Source: Sphingomonas_D zeicaulis (GTDB lineage: Bacteria > Pseudomonadota > Alphaproteobacteria > Sphingomonadales > Sphingomonadaceae). From it: 64,000 bases of DNA. Made by a program: the position numbers and the translations under genes. Below the pieces are notes generated by a model. It was not told the origin of the DNA. It saw nothing but the letters and a program-made list of their open reading frames with translations, and made no database searches. Position 1 is the first letter of the stretch; every line of letters starts with the position of its first letter. The stretch covers positions 62,001-126,000 of the forward strand of contig NZ_JBNPXQ010000005.1 in NCBI RefSeq assembly GCF_050433225.1, in the 5' to 3' direction. Shown here piece after piece: positions 1-9,520 of the stretch.

Positions 1-969
1 GCGGAAAGCGCGGCCGGGCTTGATCCAGCCGCTGTCGCCAAGCTGGTTGGGCGTCGCGAGCGTCGCCACGAGCCCCGCCTTTTCCAGCAGCCTGGCGGGT
101 TCGCGCGCGACGAGGATCAGGCGCCATGGCGTGGTGAACGGCGTATCGATCGAAAACACCGGCGCGGGGTGCGTTTCGCCCGGCCCCGAATAGCCGGTGG
201 CGCGGCCGGGGAAGCGCATCAGATGAGTGGTGGCGGTCTGCGGATCGCTGCCGGGCGCGAACATCAGCCGCGGATAATGCAGCCGATCGGACTCGCAGAC
301 CGACAGCGCCAGCCCCTGCGGAGTCATCGCGAGCAGCGGCGTGTCGGCAAGCGGCCCCTTGTCGGTGCTGTTGGTCAATTCGGGATGCGGCGGCGGGCCG
401 ATCCGGCCTGGCGCGGAGCGGACATATTCGCCCTCGTCGCGGCTGCTCCACACCTCGGTCCCCACGGGAAAGCGGAAGTCGCACGCCTCGCCGCCCAGCA
501 TGACCTGCTTGCGGCCGCTGAGCAGCACGAAGCGCACCGCGATACCGTCGTCATGCGCCAGCAGCCGGATCGCAAAATCGATCCCCGCCTTGCGGTCGCG
601 AAAGCGCGCCTCGATCTGGTTGGCGGTGCCGTTGTAGCGGGCGGCAATGCCATAGGGCGGCGTCCAGTCGCCATCGATCCGGCTGGTGGCATGATCGATC
701 AAGCGCGCCTTCGCGCCGAGCAGCCTGCCGTCGCCGAGCATAAGCGCCAGCCGCGACGGTTCGAGGATCGGCGCCTCGCCGTCGCGGGCGGACCAGCGGG
801 GCAGGGGGTTGGCGGCATCCGGCAGATGCAGGCGCACATCGATCCGGCCATTGGGCGATCGCACCGACAGGGTCTGGCCGTCCTTCGCAGCCGCGGTGGC
901 GCGCGTGGTGGTCAGCGTCGTCGCGGCGAGGCCAAGGCCGCCCAGCATCTGGCGGCGGGTGCTCTGCAT
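1..969 (-). CDS. GH97 family glycoside hydrolase, N-terminal part (cut by window edge)
   Basis: Only the first 323 codons are inside the window; the gene runs off the left edge. The ATG at 969 opens a twin-arginine signal (STRRQMLGG, then a short hydrophobic stretch ending TRATA), so the enzyme should be exported folded by Tat. The rest reads as the beta-sandwich N-terminal domain of GH97 (SusB-like alpha-glucosidase or alpha-galactosidase): an SPNGRIDV start, a DDGIAVRF segment and, at the cut, GDSGWIKPGRAF, which in this family leads into the catalytic barrel. The catalytic residues lie outside the window, so inverting and retaining types cannot be separated. It diverges from the GH43 gene at 1092 across a LacI-type operator. 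The family call is confident; the substrate is unknown. Confidence 0.85.
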   Translation of the reverse strand, partial: MQSTRRQMLGGLGLAATTLTTTRATAAAKDGQTLSVRSPNGRIDVRLHLPDAANPLPRWSARDGEAPILEPSRLALMLGDGRLLGAKARLIDHATSRIDGDWTPPYGIAARYNGTANQIEARFRDRKAGIDFAIRLLAHDDGIAVRFVLLSGRKQVMLGGEACDFRFPVGTEVWSSRDEGEYVRSAPGRIGPPPHPELTNSTDKGPLADTPLLAMTPQGLALSVCESDRLHYPRLMFAPGSDPQTATTHLMRFPGRATGYSGPGETHPAPVFSIDTPFTTPWRLILVAREPARLLEKAGLVATLATPNQLGDSGWIKPGRAFR

Positions 970-1042
970 GATGATGATCGTCCCCTCCGGTCTGGCGCGG
1001 ACGATCGGCGTCGTCCGTCGCGCAAGATCTTGCACGATCTTG

Positions 1043-1056
1043 TGATATCGATAACA
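1043..1056. promoter_or_regulatory. LacI-type operator in the GH97/GH43 divergent promoter
   Basis: The 14-mer TGATATCGATAACA is a near-perfect palindrome centred on CG. It fits the general LacI/GalR-family pattern TGNNANCGNTNNCA at every fixed position. Two more copies of the same core (TATCGATA flanked by TG and CA or near it) lie at 4249-4280 before the TonB receptor. No LacI-family gene is in the window, so the regulator must be encoded elsewhere, perhaps to the left. It is placed to repress both GH97 and GH43-GH28. Confidence 0.6.
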
Positions 1057-1091
1057 CGCGGCTAACACAACCCAAGGAAGAGGAGAGAGCG

Positions 1092-2810
1092 ATGCGTCGG
1101 CGATCGGGCGGAATGAGGCTGGCAAAAGCGGGCGTGGCCGCATTGGCATTGTCTGCCGGGTCTGCCGCGCTGGCTGAGGACGGCCGCTGGTTCGCCGATC
1201 AGGGTGACGGTACCTATCGTAACCCTGTGCTGATCGGCGATTATTCCGATCCCGATGCCATCCGCGTCGGCGAGGATTATTATCTGACCGCATCCTCCTT
1301 CACCGACGTGCCGGGGCTGCCGATCCTCCATTCCCGCGATCTGGTGAACTGGACGCTGATCGGCCACGCGCTCACCCATGTGCCGCCCGAGGCGCATTAT
1401 GCCACGCCGCGGCGCGGCGGCGGGGTGTGGGCACCGGCGATCCGCCATCATGGCGGCCGCTTCCTGATCTATTATCCCGATCCCGACCGCGGCATTTTCC
1501 TCACCACCGCCAGCGATCCGCGCGGGCCGTGGAGCACGCCGGTGCTGGTCGAAGGGACCACCGGCGTCATCGATCCGGCACCTTTCTGGGAGGAGGACGG
1601 CACCGGCTGGCTGATCTATGGCTATGCCCGCAGCCGTGCCGGCAAGGCCAATATCATCGGCCTCAAGCGGCTGAATGCGGATGGCACCGCGACCGAGGGC
1701 GCCGAACGGATTATCGTCGATGGCGATGCGCAGCCGCCGGTGATGTCCAGCCTGGGTCCGCGCCCGTGGCAGACGACCGAGGGCCCCAAGCTCTACAAGC
1801 GCGGCGGCTGGTATTATGTGTTCGTGCCCAGCGGCAGCGTGAAGGGCGGCTGGCAGGGCGTGTTCCGCAGCCGGTCGATCACCGGCCCCTATGAGGGCCG
1901 CGACGTGATGGACCAGGGCGCGACCGAAACCAACGGCCCGCACCAGGGCGCCTGGGTGACCAGCGCTGCCGGAGAGGACTGGTTCCTGCACTTCCAGGAT
2001 CGCGACAGCTACGGCCGCATCGTCCACCTCCAGCCGATGCGCTGGCGCAAGGGCTGGCCCGTGATCGGCGCCGACCCCGATGGTGACGGGCGCGGCACGC
2101 CGGTTGCGGGCGGGCGCAAACCCGTTGCCGGCCAGCCGCGCACCGCGCCGGTGGCGGACGATGATTTCGACACCGCGCCCAACCTCGCCTGGCAGTTCGG
2201 CAGCAATCCGTCGGCGGACTGGATGACGGTCAAGGACGGGCATCTGCGCCTGAAATCGATCAGCGGCTCCCGCGATTTCTATGAGAATGGCGCGATCCTC
2301 TCGCAGAAACTGCCGGCACTCGCCTTCACCGCCACCACCCGCATGGCCTTCGCACCGCTTCGCACAGGGGAACGCGCGGGGTTGACCGTACATGGTGCCA
2401 GCTTCGCCTGGATCGGCGTGGAGAAGCAGGGCGATGGCTTGCATATCGTGCGCGAGGACAAGGCCGAAACGCGGCCCGGCGCCCCGATCACGACGCTCAA
2501 CGGGCCACGGCTGGAAGGCGGCGCGGTCTGGCTGCGGCTGACCGCCCGCCCCACCACGATCACCGTCCCGCCCCCCGATTCCACCCCCTATTGGCCCTCG
2601 ATGCTCCGCGAAACGCACATGCTGGTGTCGTTCAGCTACAGCCTCGACGGCACGAACTTCACTCCGCTCGGCAACGCGTTCGAGACGCGGCCGGGGCGCT
2701 GGGTAGGCACGCAGATCGGGCTCTTCGCACAGGCCGCCTCGGGCACGTCGGCGGCCGCCGCGACGACGGTCGGCCATGCCGATTTCGACTGGTTCAGGAT
2801 CGAAAAATGA
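1092..2810 (+). CDS. GH43 beta-xylosidase / alpha-L-arabinofuranosidase with C-terminal DUF1349 domain
   Basis: This is a 572-residue protein with a Sec signal peptide at about residues 1-28. The five-bladed propeller carries the three GH43 acids in the expected contexts: general base D53 in GDYSDPD, pKa-modulating D161 in GVIDPAPFW and general acid E230 in TTEGPKLY. From about residue 355 a beta-sandwich of the beta-xylosidase C-terminal type (DUF1349, concanavalin-like) follows. It probably removes xylose or L-arabinose from pectin or xylan side chains in the periplasm. The ATG at 1092 has a good ribosome site (GAAGAGGAGAG) just upstream. The stop overlaps the next start as ATGA, so GH43 and GH28 are translationally coupled. 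Confidence 0.88.
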   Translation: MRRRSGGMRLAKAGVAALALSAGSAALAEDGRWFADQGDGTYRNPVLIGDYSDPDAIRVGEDYYLTASSFTDVPGLPILHSRDLVNWTLIGHALTHVPPEAHYATPRRGGGVWAPAIRHHGGRFLIYYPDPDRGIFLTTASDPRGPWSTPVLVEGTTGVIDPAPFWEEDGTGWLIYGYARSRAGKANIIGLKRLNADGTATEGAERIIVDGDAQPPVMSSLGPRPWQTTEGPKLYKRGGWYYVFVPSGSVKGGWQGVFRSRSITGPYEGRDVMDQGATETNGPHQGAWVTSAAGEDWFLHFQDRDSYGRIVHLQPMRWRKGWPVIGADPDGDGRGTPVAGGRKPVAGQPRTAPVADDDFDTAPNLAWQFGSNPSADWMTVKDGHLRLKSISGSRDFYENGAILSQKLPALAFTATTRMAFAPLRTGERAGLTVHGASFAWIGVEKQGDGLHIVREDKAETRPGAPITTLNGPRLEGGAVWLRLTARPTTITVPPPDSTPYWPSMLRETHMLVSFSYSLDGTNFTPLGNAFETRPGRWVGTQIGLFAQAASGTSAAAATTVGHADFDWFRIEK

Positions 2811-4195
2811 TCCGCACCTCCGCGTTCGTGCTCGCGGCCGCGCTCGCCGCCGCCACCAGCCATGCCCAGCTTGTCATCTATGATCCGCCACCGGGCAAGG
2901 CGCTCTACACCCATCATAATGATGATTTTACCGTGCGCGTCCGCACACCCGGCGGCACATGGCAGGATCTCTACGAATATCGTGTGATGGTCGATCTCGA
3001 TGCGCCGCAACGCGCCTCCATGGTCAGCTTCGCGATGCGCGGCCCCGTCGAAGTGGCGGTGAAGAAGAATAATGGCGACGTCCGCCGGGCCGAGGTCCGC
3101 CCTGGCGCAAAGCAGGTGGCGGCGCGACTGGAGGGGCGCACCGCCACCTTCATGCTGACCAAGCCCACCAATCTCTCGATCGAGTTCGACGGCGACCGGC
3201 TGCACAACCTCCACCTCTTCGCCAATCCGATCGCCGAGGCCCCGCCCGCGAAGGATGATCCGGACAGCATCTATTTCGGCCCGGGCATCCATGTGCTGCC
3301 CGAAGGCCAGACCAAATTCGCGATCGGATCGAACAAGACGGTCACCATCGCCGGCGGCGCGATCGTGCAGGGCCAGATCGACATCAGCAACGCGCATGAC
3401 GTCCGCGTGATCGGCCACGGAATCCTCGAAGGCGGGAAGGAGGGGCTGACCGTGCTGTTCTCCAGCAACGTCACGATCGACGGCCCCGTCGTGCTCAACC
3501 CCCAGCATTACACGCTGATGTGCGGCCAATCGACCGGCCTCGCCATCCGCAACCTCAAAAGCTTCAGCGCCGGAAGCTGGACCGACGGGCTCGACCTGAT
3601 GAGCTGTTCGGACGTCGCCATCGACAATGTCTTCCTGCGCACATCGGACGACGCCATCGCCATCTATGGCGATCGCTGGGATTATCATGGCGATGCGCGC
3701 AACTATCGCATCACCAATTCGACGCTGTGGGCAGATGTCGCGCACCCGATCAATATCGGCCTGCACGGCAGCAAGGATCAGCCGCGCACCATCGAGAAGC
3801 TGCTGTTCCGCAACATCGACATCCTCGGCCATGACGAGGACGACCGCGATTATCAGGGTGCGCTGGCGATCACCGCTGGCGACAACAACCTCGTCCGCGA
3901 CGTGACCTTCGAGGACATCCGCATCGACGATATCGAAGAAGGGATGGTGTTCAACTTCCGCACTGTCTTCAACGGGAAATACAGCCTCGCGCCGGGGCGC
4001 GGCATCGAGAAGGTGGTGCTGCGCAACGTCCGCTTCCGCGGCGGCGACATCAACCGTCCGGTGCTCGCGGGCTACGCCGCAGACCGCCAGGTGCGCGACA
4101 TACGCATCGAGGATGTCCGCATCGGCGACATGCCACTGCGCCACGCCGACATCGATATCGGCCGCTTCGTCACGGACATCTCCGTCACCCGCTGA
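2807..4195 (+). CDS. GH28-like right-handed beta-helix glycoside hydrolase
   Basis: The ATG at 2807 overlaps the GH43 stop (ATGA). It gives 462 residues with a Sec signal ending SHA at residue 20. After an N-terminal beta-sandwich of about 150 residues the chain turns into parallel beta-helix coils (repeated IxNxxxxxSDV-type turns). It carries GH28-like acids in WTDGLDL (about residue 260) and SDDAIAI (about 280), and an IGLHGS turn near 320 in place of the usual GHG. Polygalacturonase or rhamnogalacturonase activity is likely, but the departures from canonical GH28 motifs leave GH49 or a related helix family possible. The pairing with GH43 and a TonB receptor points to pectin or another hairy polysaccharide. 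An in-frame upstream extension to 2591 is a shadow of GH43. Confidence 0.75.
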   Translation: MIRTSAFVLAAALAAATSHAQLVIYDPPPGKALYTHHNDDFTVRVRTPGGTWQDLYEYRVMVDLDAPQRASMVSFAMRGPVEVAVKKNNGDVRRAEVRPGAKQVAARLEGRTATFMLTKPTNLSIEFDGDRLHNLHLFANPIAEAPPAKDDPDSIYFGPGIHVLPEGQTKFAIGSNKTVTIAGGAIVQGQIDISNAHDVRVIGHGILEGGKEGLTVLFSSNVTIDGPVVLNPQHYTLMCGQSTGLAIRNLKSFSAGSWTDGLDLMSCSDVAIDNVFLRTSDDAIAIYGDRWDYHGDARNYRITNSTLWADVAHPINIGLHGSKDQPRTIEKLLFRNIDILGHDEDDRDYQGALAITAGDNNLVRDVTFEDIRIDDIEEGMVFNFRTVFNGKYSLAPGRGIEKVVLRNVRFRGGDINRPVLAGYAADRQVRDIRIEDVRIGDMPLRHADIDIGRFVTDISVTR

Positions 4196-4248
4196 CACTG
4201 CCGCAACCGCAGCTCCGCGCCGCCCAGAAAAGAGTTGCGCGGCATTTC

Positions 4249-4280
4249 TGTTATCGATATCTGAACTGCTATCGATAACA
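4249..4280. promoter_or_regulatory. Tandem LacI-type operators upstream of the TonB receptor
   Basis: Two TATCGATA cores lie 18 bp apart centre to centre: TGTTATCGATATCT (4249-4262) and TGCTATCGATAACA (4267-4280). The second matches the 1043-1056 site at 13 of 14 positions. The two outer arms also form an inverted repeat, TGTTATCGATA-N10-TATCGATAACA. They sit 60-90 bp before the receptor start, a position suited to repression. The rest of the 4196-4339 gap holds no gene. Confidence 0.6.
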
Positions 4281-4339
4281 ACTCGATTCACGGCCGGGGT
4301 GCATACGCCTCGCCGGAAAGCTGATCGTGGAGGGGAAAA

Positions 4340-7234
4340 ATGCGCTACATCCAGTTGACCGCCGCCCTGCTTGCAACCTGCGCACCGGCGCCCCTCCTTG
4401 CACAGGCAGCGCCCGAGCCTGAACAGGCACCGGTCGACGAGGAAGCGACGCAGGACATAGTCGTGACCGGCCTCAGGGCCAGCCTCAAGAACAGCGCGCA
4501 AATCAAGAAAAACACGATGGAAATCGTGGACTCGATCACCGCGGACGATATCGGCAAGCTGCCCGATCCCAACGTCGCCGAAACGCTCACCCGCGTACCG
4601 GGCGTGCAGGCCTATCGCTTCGGCGGAGAGGCGTCGTCGCCGGTCGGCAACGGCTCGGGCCTCACCATCCGCGGCCTCACCGGGCAGACCGGCTCGCGCG
4701 TCGACGGCCGCGCCTATTTCACCGCCGGCAGCCGCGAATTCAACGTCGAGGGCGCTAGCCCCGGCATGGTCGCCGGGCTCGACGTCTACAAGAATCCCTC
4801 GGCCGACCATATCGAGGGTGCGATCGGCGGCCTCGTCAACATCCGCACCCGCAAGCCCTTCGACTTCAAGGATATGGCGATCTCCGCCGCGGTCGGCGGG
4901 CGCTACAATGATCTCGGCAAGAAGCTTACGCCCGAATATTTCGGCATGCTTTCCAAGCGCTGGGATGTCGGCGATGGCGGCGAACTGGGCGTGCTCGTCG
5001 CGGGCAGCTACGCGCAGAGCTTCAACCGGGGTGACAATACGCCGTCGGTGGGCGGCACCCAATTCCGCCGTGCAATCCGTGCCGACAGCGCCGAATATGC
5101 TGCCAATGTCGGCAGCGGACTCAACCTCAACCCCGCCTTCCTCGGCCGCAACGACGTCACCTATCTGGCGGACGTCAACCCGGCGAGCCTCCCCGAAAGC
5201 CAGCGCGCCGCGCTGCTGTCATCGGCGGGCGTCCAGAACAATATCTCGCAGGAAGATTATCGGCGCACGCGCAAGGGGCTGAGCGGCGCGATCCAGTGGA
5301 AGCCGAGCCCGACGCTCGAATTCTACGCCGAGGGCAACTACAACTATTATCTCTACCACCAGAACTACCGCTTCCTGAATGCCAGCGACAGCCGCTACGC
5401 ACAGGGCCTCGCCACGGAAGCCTTCACGCTCGATGAGCAACTGGCGAACCGCAACGCGAATGGCGGCGCCAACGAACTGCTTTCCGGCCAGCACATCGTC
5501 GGCGGCACCTTCCTCAACTCCACCTTCACCACCACCGGCGGCGACGAGCATCGCGAGTACAAGACCTTCGTGCTCGCCGGTGGCGTCAAGTGGCAGCCGA
5601 CCGAGCGGCTCGAGGTGAAGTTCGACTTCTCCTATGTGAAGGCCGACCAGTATCAGGACAATCGCTCGGTCGTCCTCTCCTCCGCCGCCGGCCTCGCCTG
5701 GAACATCAGCCGCGATCTCGGCACTCCGCAGCGCGTCTCGATCACTGGCCCCGATCTCGCCTCGCCGAGCAGTTGGGTGTTCAACAATTATGCGAACGGC
5801 ACCAATCAGGTTTGGGACGATGACGGCATCGCCGCCGCGCTCGATCTCAAATATGCCTTCGACGACTCCTTCCTGCAGGCGATCAGGGTCGGCGGCCGCT
5901 ACGCGACGCAGAAGGATCGCTACAGCAATTTCAGCTTCGCCGGCCGCAACCTGACGACCAACGGGCTCGCGCTCGCGGCGGACCGGTCGAACGCGATCCC
6001 CGTCACCGCGAACGCGGATCTCGTCGAAGGATCGCCGACCAACTTCCTCGACGGCAAGGCCGGCTATAGCGGCGGCTTCCTCGTCTTCTCGCCCGATGCG
6101 CTGCTGGGTGACACTGTCCGCGGCCGCTTCCCGCTCGCCGGCATCAACCCGGAGGATGCGCTGACCGAGCTGATCCTCAACCGGCGCTATTTCAGCGAGA
6201 AGAGCTATGCCGGCTATGCGGTCGCCGATTTCGGCTTCTTCGACAATCGCCTGCGGGGCAATGCCGGCATCCGCGTGGTGAAGACGGACACCTTCGTCCG
6301 CGCGCAGATCACGCAGCCGGGCACCACCAACATCATCCCCAATGAGAGCGCTTCCTCCTACACCTATGCGCTGCCCAGCTTCAATCTGACGGGCTATATC
6401 ACCCCCGACACGCTGGTGCGCTTCGGCTATGGCAAGGGGATCACCCGGCCCGATCTCGCAGCGCTCAACCCCACGCTGGTGCTCGACACCAATCTGGGCA
6501 ATGGCAGCCGCGGCAATCCCGACCTGCGCCCGCAAAAGGCCGACAGCTTCGATCTCGGCATCGAGCATTATTTCTCGTCGGTGAACTATGTCTCGGCCGC
6601 GCTCTTCTACAAGAAGATCGACGGCTTCTTCAGCGGCATCTCATCCTGCCAGGCGATCGATGGCGCGCCCGCGCCGACGACCAACCAGAACTGCTCGGGC
6701 AGCCAATATTTCATCACCCAGACGGTCAATGCCGAAAAGGGCACCGCCAAGGGCATCGAGCTCGCCGCGCAGACCTTCTTCGACTATCCCTTCATGCCCG
6801 ACATCCTCCACCATTTCGGTGTCGTCGGCTCCTTCACCTATGTCGAGACCAAGAACCCGCTGACGCTCAACGGCCAGCGCGTCGACACGATGCAGCCGCT
6901 GACCTCCAAATATGCCTATTCTGTCGCTGGCCTCTATGAGGATGATCTGGTCTCCGCGCGCGTCGTCTATACGTGGCGGTCGAAGGCGGTGCTGTTCGGC
7001 GTCGCCGCCAACCCGATGGACGGCCGCTACATCCGTTCGTTCGGGCTGCTCGACGCCTCGCTGAACTTCAAGCTGCCGCACAATTTCTCGCTGTCGCTGA
7101 CCGCCTCCAACCTCACCAACGAGGCCGCGGACCGCTTCATCGGAGAGCCCGGCCTCGAAACCGGCATCGAGCGCCAGCACTTCGTCAACGGCCGCAACTT
7201 CGGCGCGACCCTGCGCTACAGCTTCGGCAGCTGA
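4340..7234 (+). CDS. TonB-dependent outer-membrane receptor (carbohydrate type)
   Basis: A 964-residue receptor. It has a Sec signal at about residues 1-22, a short spacer, then a TonB-box/plug start DIVVTGLRASL near residue 46 and plug motifs (DDIGKLPDPNVAETL, IRGLTGQTG, GLDVYKNPSADHIEG). A long 22-strand barrel follows. Its closest relative in the window is the receptor at 38628-41237, which shares the VTG-RASL and VDSI-IGKLPD segments; the two VTAQKR-type receptors are a different group. There is no SusD-like lipoprotein nearby, as usual in Proteobacteria. It probably imports an oligosaccharide made or processed by the adjacent GH97, GH43 and GH28. Expression is likely under the LacI-type operators just upstream. 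Confidence 0.92.
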   Translation: MRYIQLTAALLATCAPAPLLAQAAPEPEQAPVDEEATQDIVVTGLRASLKNSAQIKKNTMEIVDSITADDIGKLPDPNVAETLTRVPGVQAYRFGGEASSPVGNGSGLTIRGLTGQTGSRVDGRAYFTAGSREFNVEGASPGMVAGLDVYKNPSADHIEGAIGGLVNIRTRKPFDFKDMAISAAVGGRYNDLGKKLTPEYFGMLSKRWDVGDGGELGVLVAGSYAQSFNRGDNTPSVGGTQFRRAIRADSAEYAANVGSGLNLNPAFLGRNDVTYLADVNPASLPESQRAALLSSAGVQNNISQEDYRRTRKGLSGAIQWKPSPTLEFYAEGNYNYYLYHQNYRFLNASDSRYAQGLATEAFTLDEQLANRNANGGANELLSGQHIVGGTFLNSTFTTTGGDEHREYKTFVLAGGVKWQPTERLEVKFDFSYVKADQYQDNRSVVLSSAAGLAWNISRDLGTPQRVSITGPDLASPSSWVFNNYANGTNQVWDDDGIAAALDLKYAFDDSFLQAIRVGGRYATQKDRYSNFSFAGRNLTTNGLALAADRSNAIPVTANADLVEGSPTNFLDGKAGYSGGFLVFSPDALLGDTVRGRFPLAGINPEDALTELILNRRYFSEKSYAGYAVADFGFFDNRLRGNAGIRVVKTDTFVRAQITQPGTTNIIPNESASSYTYALPSFNLTGYITPDTLVRFGYGKGITRPDLAALNPTLVLDTNLGNGSRGNPDLRPQKADSFDLGIEHYFSSVNYVSAALFYKKIDGFFSGISSCQAIDGAPAPTTNQNCSGSQYFITQTVNAEKGTAKGIELAAQTFFDYPFMPDILHHFGVVGSFTYVETKNPLTLNGQRVDTMQPLTSKYAYSVAGLYEDDLVSARVVYTWRSKAVLFGVAANPMDGRYIRSFGLLDASLNFKLPHNFSLSLTASNLTNEAADRFIGEPGLETGIERQHFVNGRNFGATLRYSFGS

Positions 7235-7237
7235 ACG

Positions 7238-7320
7238 CTGCCCGAAGGGCAGAATGATTGCCGCCATCCTGTATGCCCTCCTGCTGAACTGATCGGGTCG
7301 CCATCAAAGGCCACCCGATC
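7238..7320. terminator. Two hairpins in the convergent TonB receptor / GH42 gap
   Basis: CTGCCC-GAA-GGGCAG at 7238-7252 follows the receptor stop. A stronger hairpin at 7291-7320 pairs GATCGGGT with ACCCGATC and continues inward GCC/GGC past one C-C mismatch, with loop ATCAAA. With genes converging from both sides, the second is a likely bidirectional terminator. Neither has a clear T-tract. Confidence 0.5.
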
Positions 7321-7344
7321 CCGATGTTGACCCGGTGATCATCG

Positions 7345-9432
7345 CTATTTCAGCCGCGCGATCGCCACGCCATGCGCGCGGACGTTGCCTTCCTGCCAGT
7401 CGCCACCCGCGGGTTCTGCCCCCGCAGGCAGCGTCACGGCATGCGCAACGTCGCCATGATTGATGATGATCAGCACGCGCTTGCCTGCGCCCGCGCGCTC
7501 GGCGATCTCCAGGTCCGGGTGGGCCCCGGCGATGACCGGCTTGATCCCGGCATCGTCGAGCAGGCGTGTCGCCAGCGCGGAAAGCGCTGCGGGCTCCAGC
7601 CAGGCGCCGACATAGGTAATGCTGCCGCGGCCTAGGCTGCGGGTGACGATCGCCGGCTTGCCGTCCAGCCAGCCGCCGGGATCCTGATAGGTCGCGATGG
7701 CCTTCGCGCCGCTGGTACCGGGGGCAAGCGCTTCCGCCCAGACATTGACCTTGCCGCTGACCGCCCCCGTCACTGCGACGGGGGCGTCGAGCGCATAATA
7801 TTGCTCGACCGTCGCGCCGAGCAGCTCGGCGAGGGGTCCGGGCTGGCGCTGAGGCCACAACGCATTGTCGCCATCCTTCATGCCCGAACGCGGCCCGAGC
7901 ACCAGCCGACCGCCGCTGCGGACAAAGGCTTCCAGCCGCTTGGCATCCTCGGCGGTCAGCACGTTGAGTGACGGGGCCACGACCAGCTTGTAGGCACTCA
8001 GGTCGGCACCGGGCGACAGCACATGCACGCCCTGCGACTGAACGCGGAAGGGCCGGTAGAAATCGGTGAACTCGCGGATCGGGTCGAAGTCGCGATGGTG
8101 ACGCTGGAGGTCGATCGCCCAGCGGCTGTCGTAGGAAAAGAGCATCGCCATCTTTGCGGCGGGGCCGGTATCCGCGAGCAGCGGCGCGAAGCGCGTCATG
8201 TCCTGCGCGACCGCACCGATCTCTCCCGCGACCGGGTTGGGCTTGCCGTCCTGGCCAAGCACCGCGCCATGGTAGGTTTCCTGACCATTCCGGCCAGGCC
8301 GCCATTGCCAATAAAGCACGCCATCGGCGCCATGCGCGATCGACTGCCATGCGAGTTCACGCACCTGGCCGGGGTCCAGCGCGCGGTTGACCGGCACCCA
8401 GTCGACCCGGCCCGGCTGGGTTTCCATCAGCCAGAAATTGCGCTGCTTGTAGCCGCGGACGAGATCATGATTGGCACCGTTCGCCACCCAATCCGGCCGA
8501 CCGTCGGGAATGTAGTTGTCCCAGCTTGCGATATCGAGATTCCGGTGCATCACGAAGTGATCGAAGCCCGCGTTCCAGAACATGGTGTTGGTCGTGATGA
8601 ACGCGCGGGCGTCGATCAGCGGGCGGATCGCGCGGACCTGATCCTCGACATAATCCGTCCAGGTCGCGGTGGTGAAATGGCGGAAATCGAGCAAAAGCCC
8701 CGGATTCTGCTGGCCGGTCTGGCGCAGCGGCACCTGCTCGAATTCATTGTAGGATTGGCTCCAATATTGCGTCGTCCACCGTGCATTGAGCGCATCGATC
8801 GTGCCGTAGCGCTGTTCGAGGAACGCGTGCCAGCGCGCGACCGATTCGGTATCGAACGAGGGCGGGCCGACTTCATTGTCGATCTGCCAACCCACGACAT
8901 CGGGATGCCTGCCATAGCGCTCGGCCATCTTGGCGGCGATCCGACGCGCGAAGTCGCGATAGCGTGCGCTGCCGAACGAGAAGTGGCGGCGACCGCCATG
9001 CGTCGCCTGCGCGCCATTCTCGTCGACGCGCAAAGTGTCGGGATATTTCTGGGTCAGCCAGGCGGGCGGGGCGGCGGTGGGGGTGCCGATGACGATCATA
9101 AAGCCGCGCTTGGCCGCCGCGTCGATCGCGCGATCGAGCCAGGCGAAGTCGAACTTACCTTCTTCCGGCTCCATCCGCGCCCAGGCGAATTCGGCCACGC
9201 GCACGGTGTTGAAGCCCATCGCCTTCATCATGTCGAGGTCGGTCGCCCAGCGTTCCTCGGCCCATTGCTCGGGATACCAGGCGACGCCGACTGCCATCGC
9301 GGGGCGTTCGGCAAAGGCAGTCGCGCGCTGCGGAAAGGGTGGTTTACGGGGAGTTTGCGCTGTGATCGGCATCGCCGATGCCAACAAACCGAGCGCCAAA
9401 GCCCAACCCAATGCACGCGATCTTGCCGGCAT
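7345..9432 (-). CDS. GH42 beta-galactosidase (first of two)
   Basis: A 695-residue protein with a Sec signal (about residues 1-25). The GH42 TIM barrel is clear: AWYPEQWAEERW near residue 52, acid/base E187 in WQIDNEVG and nucleophile E337 in WLMETQPG. These are followed by the trimerisation domain and a small C-terminal beta domain. It should cleave beta-galactosides such as pectic galactan or arabinogalactan side chains. Unlike typical cytoplasmic GH42 enzymes it is secreted. It is strongly similar along its length to the GH42 at 20771-22852 (same SARYRDF-RRI--KMAE segment). The ATG at 9432 has AAGGGGAGCGG directly upstream. It diverges from GH127 at 9521. Confidence 0.92.
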   Translation of the reverse strand: MPARSRALGWALALGLLASAMPITAQTPRKPPFPQRATAFAERPAMAVGVAWYPEQWAEERWATDLDMMKAMGFNTVRVAEFAWARMEPEEGKFDFAWLDRAIDAAAKRGFMIVIGTPTAAPPAWLTQKYPDTLRVDENGAQATHGGRRHFSFGSARYRDFARRIAAKMAERYGRHPDVVGWQIDNEVGPPSFDTESVARWHAFLEQRYGTIDALNARWTTQYWSQSYNEFEQVPLRQTGQQNPGLLLDFRHFTTATWTDYVEDQVRAIRPLIDARAFITTNTMFWNAGFDHFVMHRNLDIASWDNYIPDGRPDWVANGANHDLVRGYKQRNFWLMETQPGRVDWVPVNRALDPGQVRELAWQSIAHGADGVLYWQWRPGRNGQETYHGAVLGQDGKPNPVAGEIGAVAQDMTRFAPLLADTGPAAKMAMLFSYDSRWAIDLQRHHRDFDPIREFTDFYRPFRVQSQGVHVLSPGADLSAYKLVVAPSLNVLTAEDAKRLEAFVRSGGRLVLGPRSGMKDGDNALWPQRQPGPLAELLGATVEQYYALDAPVAVTGAVSGKVNVWAEALAPGTSGAKAIATYQDPGGWLDGKPAIVTRSLGRGSITYVGAWLEPAALSALATRLLDDAGIKPVIAGAHPDLEIAERAGAGKRVLIIINHGDVAHAVTLPAGAEPAGGDWQEGNVRAHGVAIARLK

Positions 9433-9520
9433 TCCGCTCCCCTTGTTATTCGTACTATGATATGTGTAATGTGCTCATGAAGGCCGGGCAAGGCACAGTT
9501 GCGAATTCAGGACGAGGGCA
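9433..9520. promoter_or_regulatory. Divergent promoter region GH42 / GH127 with TATCAT-type AT-rich element
   Basis: This 88-bp gap must carry both promoters. An AT-rich patch (TACTATGATATGTG, about 9453-9466) reads CACATATCATAGTA on the other strand. It shares the CACATAT...CATA pattern with the element before the receptor at 41237, and a TATCAT core with the regions at 30390 and 43570. No classical palindrome is complete here. I treat it as a weak candidate operator. Confidence 0.3.

Noticed and set aside
2636..5062. 808-codon minus-strand frame across GH28 and the TonB receptor
   Set aside because: It spans two unrelated plus-strand genes and their promoter with its LacI-type operators, and has no recognisable motif.
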